64,000 bases of DNA from Skeletonema tropicum (taxonomy: Eukaryota; Bacillariophyta; Thalassiosirophyceae; Thalassiosirales; Thalassiosiraceae), in the NCBI GenBank assembly GCA_037178625.1, contig CM074145.1, forward strand, positions 62,001 to 126,000. The letters are read 5' to 3'. The notes beneath the pieces are model-generated. The model did not search any database and was not told the DNA's origin. It saw only the letters and a list, made by a program, of their open reading frames with translations. Positions within the stretch are counted from its first letter, which is position 1. Each line of letters starts with the position of its first letter. Positions 12,021 to 21,851 of this stretch are shown here, one piece after another. A program made the translations under genes and the position numbers.

Positions 12021-12203
12021 ATCAAACCAACTCGGGGCGCGAGAATTGGATATGCCAATGGTCCTCGACAACAAAGAATGAATACAACATGATCTACTTC
12101 TTGCTATCATAATAATTACGCTAACTGTAAACAACCCCCCCCCCATCAACTCCCCACTCTCCAGAACCATAAAATCTACAATAATGTGTATTACTTTCTC
12201 TCT

Positions 12204-15200
12204 CTACGATGATGATGTCTGAGATAGCAAAAAGGACAACAAGTCATCAAAATTATCCCCAATCAAATCATACGCACGCAACACCTTTTGCAATTCAAAC
12301 CCATTCATCACTAATTCTTGTACAGATGCAGGATATTCGTCAGATGATGACGACGACGACGATGCAATACCACCACTGCCGCCAATGCTGGCTGCACTTG
12401 CGACATTTGGTGGAGAGGACCGTGAATAGGATGATGCCACGGTAGAGGATGCTGCGGCAGCTGCTGCGTATTGGCTGGTGGAGGAGGCACTGTTTGCTGC
12501 AGCGATTGGTGAGTTGCTCCGATGGATGGGCTATAATATCCGTGAGGAGGGGAGAATGTGATGGATTAATTTCATTAGAATCAAGGCAAGAGTAGAATGT
12601 GTCGCACTACAGAATAATCAACAGGTATTTCATCTCATTCCCATTACTCACCGAACTTGACGACGACCTTTGCCCACGTGGTGACGAATTGAATCGATTC
12701 CTCCTGCTATCTAATCTTCTTGACGATGGTTTCCGCTCCTGCTCTGCATTTCTATAAGACTCTATGGAACTTGCCAATACCTGAGGTAGAGAGATGAATG
12801 AAAGGAAAGGCATATCATGAGAACAATACACAAATAATAGAGAGCAGGTCATCAAGTAATATATAATAATAACAACGATACAAGCAAACTCTTCTCTCTT
12901 CTTCTTACCGCCTGCTCCAAATCAAAGTCGGCAGCCTCAATCTCCGACAAATACAACGCCTTCTTTTGATACGCATCATCATCATCCATCGATAGTGCAC
13001 TCTTGGCCAACACCTCCTTCATTTCCCGTTCCTCCCGTTCCTTTTGGGCACGATTACTTTCCTTCAATGCCAATTGCATCTTTTCATCGAGGGCACTTTC
13101 ATTACTGGCAAGCTTGGCCTGTTCCATTTGAAGTTTGTCGGCTAGGCCGGGTTGCAACCCCGGTAGACCCAACCCCAGCCCCGCTGTTGGGACGAGCGGA
13201 TCAATGAGAGCATTGTAGTGATTGCCATCCATATAACACAATCGAATGGGAGGATCGGCATCATTATTTTTGTAATACTCCTCATGGAAAATATTAATCG
13301 GTTCAATCCCCCTGGGTGGGACAAACACCTCAATGCTACGATTGTACAATTCACTCATGGCTTGAATCTCCGTGTGATTCCCATGTACACCCATCTGTCG
13401 TTTGCGAGCAATATACTGATGGAAACCTTCGTTGGCAATGAATTCTTGAAAGTGAGATACATCTCGTTCCATAAAGTCGAGACAGTTCTTTCGTACCTCG
13501 GCATGCATCCCTTGATCACCGTAAACTTGGAGGGAGATGGCACGGAAGAGACAATTACCGTCACCTTCCATTTCAACCATTTCGAGGGGTGGTTTGTGTG
13601 TACGGAGGACACGGATGAATTGATGAATGATTGGATCTTCTTCTTCTTCGTCGTAGTAGAGAGCTGCTGCTGCTGCTGCTGCTTCTCCTCCTCCGTCAGT
13701 GCCACCACAACCACCCTCATTGTTGTTAGATTGTGATGATGATGATGATGGGAGGAATACAATATCGGATTTGGACATGGTGGCAGGATCATGAATACTT
13801 CCTGGTATAGGTCGATTGAGAAGCGGGGCTGTATTAGAAGTCGTTGATGATAATGACGACGACGCAGCAACAGCAACAGAAGAAGAAGATCGTGGGGATG
13901 ACGATGTTTTGTATCCTCCCCTCCGGTGGTGGCAATTATTATTGTTGGTGGTGGTGTTGTTGTTGGGAGGATTGATAAAGATGGTAGTACTACCACTGGC
14001 TGATGATGCATGATGTTTGCCACAATTATTATTGCTATTGTCATTCCATTCGTCACCACCACCACCACCTACTTCGTAATCATCATCATCGTCATGCGGT
14101 TGAGGAAAGGAGGCAGAAGCAGAGGCAACGCTCGGTCTGTGATGAGAGGTTGGAGAAAAGAAAATGATGATGATTTGAAATTGAGCATGATAATAATATG
14201 AGCGTGAGAAGACTTTGAATGAATAATGATGGAATATGAATTGAAGTGATGATATCCCCTTGCCCCCCCCCCCCCTCCAAATATGGAATGTTGTTACTCA
14301 CCCTCTGGACGACGCCGCAGCTACTGATGATGGCATGGATGCTGCTGCTGCAGGCACCACTCTATCATCACCCCTCCCCCTTGAATTATTATACGACGCT
14401 GCTGCCGCAGCAGCAGTAGCCACAGAAGATGATCCACCAATCGCACCACCACCACCAATTGCAGCAGCTGGTACACCAGCATTGGAATTAGTATTCCTAT
14501 TCCTATTGTTGTTATTACTATTCGCCTGACGTAGTAATAACGACGAGGCAGAAGAAGTGGAATGATGTGGTGATGGACCAGATATTAATTTCCCTCCTCC
14601 TCCCATGATGATGTTGTTTTCATGAATGATAGAGGCTGTTGAGTTTGAGTTTGATGAAGCTCCAGCAGCAGCAGCAAAAACTTGATGATGATTACTTGAA
14701 TTTGATGTCGTCCAACAACAATCGTCCTTCAATGATGGAATAAATTGCTGTTGCTGTTGCTGATGATGAAGTTGCTGACTAGTATTATTCGGAATATCAA
14801 TTCGTGGCTTTTTATTCTTGGACTGTTGTTGTTGTTGTTGTTGTTGTTGTGTTCCACAGCCGTCGTTGTCGTCGTTTTTCTTTGCGGCAATCTTTCGATC
14901 GTCGAGTGGTGGTGATGATGAGGAATCGTTATTATTGTTGTCGTTGGTGGAGGAGGAATCGTTCTTCTTTAGTGTTGGCGCCAACGATGATGATGATGAT
15001 GGTCGTTTCTTCCCTTCTTCACTCTCCTCCTCGTCACCGCCACCACCCACTACTACACCAGCGACGGCTTCGGACTTCTTTTTGCTATCCAAGAAAGAAT
15101 TAGGATGATTCGGTTCACAACTACCACCACCAACCAATAAGTCTTCGTCTTCTTCGTCTTCGTGTGACTGCGATAACGATGAGAATTCGTCCTCGTCCAA

Positions 15201-15518
15201 AAAGAAGCTATTGCTATTGCTATTGTTATTGCTGTTGCTGTGATTCCCTTCGTTGTTTCGGTGCGCCGCCGCCGCTGTTGTCCTTGTTGTTGTTGTCGTA
15301 TTGGTTTTGTTCGTATTGTTATTATTATTATTGTTATTGGACTTGTTGCATACCACTACCGTTTCGACGGAGGATGTTGTTGGTGAATAATATACCGAAT
15401 GTTGTTGATTTTGTTGATTTTGATTTTGGAGAGCTGCGGGGAGAAATACACGCATACTGTCGTCTCTACTACGGTTGTGCGGTGTGCGGTCGAATAATAA
15501 TAGAAGAATAATAATCAA
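12204..15518 (-). CDS. OTUD5-like OTU deubiquitinase with C-terminal UBA-like domain, four exons
   Basis: Four exons join in frame: 15518-14302, 14136-12909, 12780-12652 and 12530-12204. Donors are GTGAGT, GTAAGA and GTGAGT, and all acceptors are AG. The full reading is 966 residues from the first ATG. A TATATA sequence just upstream and the hydrophobic, odd first 21 residues make the Met at 15455 an equally likely start. The N-terminal 500 residues are low-complexity (Asn, Ser, Gln, His). The OTU domain has the catalytic DGNC (D598, C601, numbered from the first ATG) and the His of DGNHYN (H712). Its GDQGMHAEVRKNCLDFM, GNHTEIQAMSELYNR and INIFHEEY blocks match OTUD5-type enzymes. The last 40 residues (SVQELVMNGFELQKVLRAY...) look like a UBA ubiquitin-binding domain. 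It should cleave ubiquitin chains in cytosol or nucleus; chain preference cannot be read. Confidence 0.88.
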
Positions 15519-16689
15519 GGTACAATATATAGGTGGGAAACAATCTCTCCGGTGTGGATGGATTTTTTTGATGGTCGGTGGACGAATTCTGTAGAGAGTT
15601 TCGATTTAGATTTGCCCTCTCTAAATTCCTCTCGTCTTCGTACTACGATGATGTTTTGTTGACGACTGATTGATAATGGACCAATAATCAATGGTCCTAA
15701 AGAGAGGCGGTGCGGTGGTCGGTGTTGTTGTTGGTAGAGTGCAGCTGTTCGTTGGCTGAGAAACGACTGCTTTTGCTACTGCCTGCTCGACTGTGCGGAA
15801 TCGAAGCATCAAGGCGATCGAAGGCGCAAGATAAGTATATATTTTGCCGCGCGCGGAACTTTGTCGTGAGAGTTGTGACCTACTTTTACGATACCTCGAG
15901 GTTCCATCCTAAGTACGTAAAGTGCACACCCACAAATGAGATTTTCTGCCAAAAATTTCAAGACTGCACCCTTACAATGTTAGTTTTTATTATTTTATCA
16001 ACTATATAAATTATTATCCTGACCCTTTTTTTAGTGTCGGGGTTAAGTTTCAGAGAATTGAGAAGGGTGTCTTTCGGAAGGTTTGCAAATTTGCAAAGCG
16101 GCACCACTCACCACTACTTTTGGAACCACGCACCAACCACGCACACACGCTCACGATGATGCAATGACAAAAGTAGGTACTTACTTACTTGATGGCCAAA
16201 TAGCTTGTAGGTATGTAGCAAGCCAGCAGTGCCAATGACGGAAATGAGTGGAGTTGTGTGAAAAGCTTTCATCATGCTCTATATCGATTCGGCATGTTAT
16301 GTAGTCAGCCTCTTAAGAGGACTTCTATTCAATCGTCTTGGTTAAAAAAAAAGGTGTAGGAAGTTATTGTTATTGTTATCGCCAGGTAGGGGCCAAATCC
16401 TGCTTCACACAGCCAGAATTTCACATTAGAATTCAATATTATTTGCCCAAAATACGATAAGTAGTATGAAAACCATACGAAAGTGACGCTGGATCGATTA
16501 CCACCACTCTAGAGTAGAATCATAGCTCGGTCAGGGGGAGCTCACAAAAATACACTCATACAAGTACAAGCAGCTATGTACAACAGATAATGTTGGCACG
16601 TCGAAAATCCGAAAACTAACTCACACTACGAACCATACTCCGCTGGATGATCCAAGATACACTCATTGATTATCTTTCCCTCAAAAGTA

Positions 16690-16719
16690 AGAGCGAGAGA
16701 GAGAGAGAGAGAGAGAACG
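16690..16719. repeat. GA dinucleotide microsatellite
   Basis: An alternating GA tract broken only near its ends. Confidence 0.8.
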
Positions 16720-16777
16720 AGAGTGAAAGAAAGCTGTGTGGGCAGCTAGCTCTAGCGGGGGCTACTGCAGGAAAAAA

Positions 16778-16795
16778 ATCAGAGCTGGCTCTGAT
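16778..16795. repeat. Short palindrome atcagagctggctctgat, copy 1
   Basis: An 8-base stem around TG, followed by a T run and gcgcgc. The same unit with the same type of flank recurs at 17265-17282, where half of it (agctctgatttttttt) is repeated a third time. Confidence 0.6.
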
Positions 16796-16978
16796 TTAAT
16801 TTTTTTGCGCGCGCCCCGCATCAACTAGCAAAACACTAACAAAACAGACAAAACAACCATGTGAGCATACCCTCCTAGAGCGCACCTGTAATCGTATTGA
16901 ACCCAAACCAAATACGCGGAATGTCTTGAGGAGATGTATCCGAATGCAAATATAATTTAGGCGACCGAATTATATTGA

Positions 16979-17160
16979 GACGATAAAGAGTTACAGACGT
17001 ACCAAAAGTGCCTATTTTCGCTAGACAATTCTAGTGATTCTATGTATGACGCATGCGTATATGAGCACCTATGCAGCCGCTGTAATGCGAGTATAGTGTA
17101 TATGATGACTCCCAGCGGTTTAATCGAAAGGTAATAACATGTAGTATCAACTTATGGCCG
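16979..17160. repeat. Dispersed repeat, copy 1 (second copy at 20815-21015)
   Basis: The two copies share ordered words: ttctatgtatgacgcat against ttctttgtatgacgcat, gagcacctatg, cccagcgg, and aaaggtaataacat followed by atcaactta. They are diverged and differ by insertions. They have no coding potential. Confidence 0.6.
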
Positions 17161-17264
17161 GTGCAGGTAGGTGGAGGGTCGATGTTGCGGCGTAGTAGGG
17201 CGTAGAGGCAACTACTGCAGTCGAGTTTTGTGTTTTGTGCGTAGTTTGTTAGCAAAAATCTCAA

Positions 17265-17282
17265 ATCAGAGCTGGCTCTGAT
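17265..17282. repeat. Short palindrome atcagagctggctctgat, copy 2
   Basis: Identical to the palindrome at 16778-16795, again followed by T runs and gcgcg. Confidence 0.6.
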
Positions 17283-17550
17283 TTTTTTCCAGCTCTGATT
17301 TTTTTTGCGCGGTAGGGGGGGGTGACGTGACGGCTGATGGCGCAAAGATAGCATGTTGTGTCCTCCTGATTTTTTTGATTTTTGATATTTTGATTGACAA
17401 AGTCTGCGGTCTGCGGTGATTGTAGTAGAGATATATTACACATCAAACACGCAAATTGGCAACCCTAACGCTGTGGAACGAAAGTAGGTACCATAGAATC
17501 GTAGAGGGGGCGTTAGTGCATTATTATATGAATTCTTACATCAAAACATC

Positions 17551-17760
17551 ATGTCCACCCCTACCACCCACGAGATTAGAACAACCACTGTGACATGGAT
17601 GGAGAGTGATACATGTGGCAAGCTAGAAATTATTAGAGATGGGGCATTCTGTGGTTGCGGATCTTTGAGCGGGGAGAGCATCAACCTGACATCCGTCAGG
17701 ATCGGATTGTGGAGATGGCGGCGGTTTATGGAAGGAATGATATCCAAGGTCCAAGGAGTT
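17551..17760 (+). pseudogene. LRR_5-type gene fragment
   Basis: The translation contains CGKLEIIRDGAFCGCGSL followed by SINLTSVRI, matching the LRR_5 repeats at 9665-10020 (CGKLEIIKG; NINLTSIRI). Reading frame is lost on both sides. It is a remnant of the same family. Confidence 0.5.
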
Positions 17761-17899
17761 CTGTGCGATTCTCAAGAGACACATTGTCGTCTGGAGGGCA
17801 GCTATCTTTCGGGCGCAAAATGTGCACAAATGCTTCTCAATCAAGCTGATGGAGATGACACATGGACAGTGGCTGGTGAGGAATTTCTTGATTCGTGAT

Positions 17900-19216
17900 A
17901 AAATTTCGGGTATGCTTGCGTTAGAGAGGAAGGAGGAGCTACAAATAGAGCTATAGAGGAGCAGCAAGAGATGGGCTTAGAAGGGCTCTAGGAGAGGAGG
18001 ATAAATATTTGATGGAAATCAATCTCGATGATCTCGAAACAACTTCTGGTGAACATCAAGTTTATTGGCTGCTTTCAGTGAAAGTGAAAGCGGCACACGT
18101 GAAGCCTTCTTGATACGTCGCCAGCGGGCTCTCAGGCAGCACTTCGACGCGGTCAAAACAACCACGGATATAGAGATGGGTATATGCTTATATTCTCGTG
18201 CAAATATTTGTATTTGTATATCTCGCCTGTATACAGGCTTATTGACATCCACATCCACGTGTCAATACATCCCGGGCTTTTAAACGAGCTGTGGTAGGAG
18301 AGACAACCCTCTCCCGTGGTTCCGACTGCGACGCTGTTTGGTTTTGCCCTTGGCGTATGAAGACTCCAATTGTTGGTTCAATGATGTCTAGGTAGCGATA
18401 ATGCAACATTTACCTAATTTCCTAAGTGATATGATATCCGTCAGGATCGTTGGGGGGGGGGGGAGCCTCTCTCTTTGAGAGACGTCTTCAAAGTCGTCTC
18501 AGCCGTCCACAGAACAGATGCTTTTCTTATTTACAATACAGTATTATGTAGTTTACAGTAGTACAGAAAAAACTTAAAGTCTCAGATAAATCCTTGAGGT
18601 TTATCTCAGTCGTGGGTCTTGTGTGGATGAATGCGGTTCAAAAGAACTTGGTTTTTCTCTCGCTCATTGGGGAAGTCATCACGGAAACGGGGCAGTTGGG
18701 GTTCTGGAAAGAAGTTTTCGTCGGATGGATCACGACGGATCACGGCGACCGTTAGCGTCTCTGAGACTTTTTGAAAAAGTCTCACGATGTAACACGTCAA
18801 CTATCACGGACGAACTTGCTGATTAAGTGTCTTTATATGTGTCGTCCTACTATTGGACAAAAAAGAAGAAAAATGACAAAAGACGTTAACGGCCAAAATT
18901 ACGCGAGGGTGAACCGTCGTTGGAAGTAGGAAGTCGAAAACGGAAAGCCGAAGGCGGAAATCGACAAGATTTAAATTATTTTTTCACTGCACACTGCAAA
19001 CTGCAAACTGCACAACTAACGCAACGAACAGGCAAAACTGCCACTGCCAACAGAAAAGGCAAAATATTATGTTATGTAGTATTGCGTAGTAAATAGTGTT
19101 TCCCTGATCCTTCATTCAGCATCAGCATCAGGGCAAGCAACAATACATGGGTAAGTTCATCATCTCTGCTTGTGTTACATACAGCATGCAAATGACGGTA
19201 GAGAGAAGGATGTAAG
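17900..19216. other. No gene seen
   Basis: Several short frames but none with coding character. It includes a G run at about 18452-18462. Confidence 0.4.
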
Positions 19217-19219
19217 GTA

Positions 19220-19613
19220 CGGCGATCTGTAGTGTTAGCCTATCCAGCAGATTGCTTCTAAGCGAATATTGGTGCTATGATAAAGGTGAGCACAGTTCTG
19301 AAATCCTCTCAGTGAGCTGAGTTCAAATCTGGGGTGTATCTTAGTTAGTTTCGAATCATGGTGCGATGAATGTGTGATATGGAGCCAAAGACCCAAGGAA
19401 ACTGGATAAGGCAAGTTTTTTGGGGTTAACCCTTCAGCCCAACTAGAAGTGGGGCTAACAATTTTTTTTTGTAAAAAATAAGATACAGCACGGATTCGAA
19501 CTCAGCTCAACGAGAGCAGCATTTTAAGCACCTTTACAGGGTAGTTTACCCCTGTGGCGGCTGAGAAGCAACAATTGGCAATATATTGGATAGGGTAACA
19601 CTACAGATCGCCG
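19220..19613. mobile_element. Small TIR element (MITE-like), about 394 bp
   Basis: The left end cggcgatctgtagtgtta and the right end inverted (taacactacagatcgccg) match. The whole pairing extends over 29 bases with one mismatch (19217-19245 against 19588-19616). The flanks read TA (or GTAC) on both sides, consistent with a 2-bp TA target duplication as in Tc1/mariner-type elements, or a 4-bp one. Inside, each arm carries a B-box-like word (gagttcaaatctg; inverted gagttcgaatccg). No reading frame of note, so it would be non-autonomous. Confidence 0.7.
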
Positions 19614-20176
19614 TACGGCGTCTGTAGAGAGCAGAGAGCAATCATTAAATAATATTCTACCACCACTGATAATAATATGTCATTGGTGTCGGTGCCTCTC
19701 CTTCTCTCGATCCAGCAAATCAGGTGAATAGCGTGATACTTAGATGGCCGCCGATGTAGCGCTGATCCGCAGAGGACCCATCAACCTAATAATTTATCCA
19801 ACCTATCCTTCCCCGATGTTGGTCATGGGCATATGTTGTGGGAAAGGGCGTGTTCTCTGCCTTGTTGACGCCATAACACCGTGACCATGCTTCTCGTTCT
19901 CTTCTGTGCCACTATCATGATATATTTCACATATTTCCACTTGAACTTGTGTCATGCTGACGGAATTGCTCTCCCTTCTTATCACTTTTTCATAGGCATC
20001 ACGTATCATCTCATTTGAAGCATTGGTAAGTGCCTCTATGTGTCTATGTTGTGTCTATTTTATCACAGATCAACTTCATACATTATTGCTATACTGCGCA
20101 TTATCATCACGTGCTAACATCTCGTTTTATCACGTAGTATTAAATCTCTGCAGTATAGAAGTCAACCGAATCAAAT

Positions 20177-20701
20177 ATGAATACGAGTAATGCTTACGAG
20201 CGATCCGGATCTGGATCCACTCCCCCTCCCGCCAGCAACAATGAGAGTGAACATGAAGGAGTCGAGGTTATGTCTGGTTTTGGCGACAATTTTATTGGAT
20301 ACATCAACTCCATGCTCTTTACCAGTGTAGATCCTGAGACGAGCCTTCAAAGTGATGTTGGTTCAGATGATGATGATGATAATGCAGTAGCAGTAGCAGC
20401 AAATCCACGTCCACGCCATTGGCATGGGAACTGGAATGTCAAGTCAAAGTATGTTGGAGCTGCTGTATTGTTGGCGTTGATTGCCTTTGGAACTGGAGTT
20501 GGCGTACGGAAGGGTGATCAAAAGATCAAGGCGAACCAAGCTACTGCTGCTGCTACCAGTACCATGGGCAAGTCCTCAAAAGCGGCCAAATCTTCCAAGA
20601 AGCCAAAGTCGAAATCTTCCAAAGTACCATCCTCGGAACCTTCCTTCATGCCTTCAGACATGCCATCGGAAGCGCCTTCCTTCATGCCATCAACATGTTG
20701 A
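20177..20701 (+). CDS. Lys/Ser- and PSxxPS-rich single-pass membrane protein
   Basis: A 174-residue protein. The N-terminal 90 residues are hydrophilic and acidic (DDDDD at 64-68). There is one membrane segment at about 92-110 (VGAAVLLALIAFGTGVGV). After it come a Lys/Ser cluster (about 131-149: KSSKAAKSSKKPKSKSSK) and a PSSEPSFMPSDMPSEAPS tail that stops abruptly. Lys/Ser clusters recall silaffin-type peptides, and PSxxPS tails are common in diatom extracellular proteins. A cell-wall or surface role is an inference from composition. The short tail, ending just after the repeat begins, suggests a truncated member of a longer PSxxPS family. No introns are needed. Confidence 0.6.
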   Translation: MNTSNAYERSGSGSTPPPASNNESEHEGVEVMSGFGDNFIGYINSMLFTSVDPETSLQSDVGSDDDDDNAVAVAANPRPRHWHGNWNVKSKYVGAAVLLALIAFGTGVGVRKGDQKIKANQATAAATSTMGKSSKAAKSSKKPKSKSSKVPSSEPSFMPSDMPSEAPSFMPSTC

Positions 20702-20814
20702 ACCCAAACAGATAGCCAGAAACCCTTGAGGTTGAGGAAGTATATTCAAATTCAAATACAATTATTGATTAGTCGACCTATTTATAACAATTAGGTAAAG
20801 CGCGAGCATCGGTC

Positions 20815-21015
20815 CAAAATGGCCTATTTCACCTAGTAATTGTAGTGGTTCTTTGTATGACGCATTCGTATAAGAATGAGAGCACCTATGTATGCAGCCA
20901 CGGCCCACCAGACGTATAAAATTTCTGTTACATATGTAATGTGCGACTATTGCATAGGATGGCTCCCAGTGGTCCCAGCGGCTTAATCAAAAGGTAATAA
21001 CATATGTTATCAACT
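20815..21015. repeat. Dispersed repeat, copy 2 (first copy at 16979-17160)
   Basis: See the copy at 16979-17160. This one is longer by internal insertions and directly precedes the gene fragment at 21023. Confidence 0.6.
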
Positions 21016-21022
21016 TAGTTGC

Positions 21023-21600
21023 AGTTGCATCTCTGCATCTCCTATATTTCTCTTGCAGTTGGAGAGTTCTGTTACTCTCTAGATCTAGAGAGTGTTGATG
21101 ATTGCTTTCGTTTGCCTTCGGAGTTTGGAGATTAACCTGGGTATGTACAAAACAGAGCCGGATCTCTGTGTCGGGTGTTGGATCGCCACCGCCACTCGTT
21201 ACGGTTAAACCTTACCCTTACTTGAAATCGCAGACTTCTTGTTGGAGTTGGAGAGATCATAACAGAGCATTGCTATATGAACCAGTTGTGCTCTTGGCTG
21301 AAGAAGATACTTGTGTCATCACCATGAAGCACCGACGACGACAATGTCGATGTCGTCAATCATCTCTTCCATTCATCACCACTAGTCTACTATTACTATT
21401 CCTAGCAGCTGCCTCCTCGAATAATAATATAATATTGCGGCCAGCTCGAATTCTTTCAAGTATGACGAATCAATTGAACAAAAGTCCCAATGAGGTTGAT
21501 TATGCTCGATTCGAGCTAGTTGGAAGGTGGTGGCTGATATGAGCAATCAAGATCAAAGTTGTGAGGGGCTTTAGGTTATTTCTGTGCTACGGTAAACTAC
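21023..21600 (+). pseudogene. Duplicated 5' gene fragment: signal peptide of the QSOX-like gene family
   Basis: The ATG at 21324 begins MKHRRRQCR, and after a small insertion SSLPFITTSLLLLFLAAASS follows. It is nearly the same as the first 30 codons of the gene at 50166. It loses the frame after about 73 codons. The 300 bases upstream are shared with a second fragment at 36122-36775 but not with the bases upstream of 50166. The fragments therefore derive from another family member or from each other. Confidence 0.75.
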
Positions 21601-21607
21601 GTATCAC

Positions 21608-21790
21608 TGGTATTTTGAACAAGAAAAGCATCTGTGAACGACCGGCCGACTGAGAAGACTCTTGAGTCGACTGGATGGCCTGGAGCAGGACAGGAATCGA
21701 AGACGCCCATCTTATCCGTCTTCCCGAAAAAATACAACTCTCTCACTTCTCAATCAACCCGAACCCGAACGTGGAGTCCTGTGCTTTACC
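21608..21790. repeat. Dispersed repeat, copy 1 (second copy at 39757-39930)
   Basis: Shares ggtattttgaacaagaaaag, gaatcgaaga, gcccatcttatccgtcttcc and cgaacgtggag in the same order with 39757-39930. Non-coding. Confidence 0.65.
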
Positions 21791-21851
21791 CAGCACGGAA
21801 ATGACCAGAATCAAATCCGAATTCAGAGTAATTGAGGTAATGAAGTGAATA

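Larger units (their letters stand above)
15519..17550. other. Gene-poor region with microsatellite and dispersed repeats
   Basis: No supported coding sequence. It holds a GA microsatellite (about 16690-16715), two copies of an 18-base inverted repeat (16778-16795 and 17265-17282), and one member of a dispersed repeat pair (16979-17160). Confidence 0.6.
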
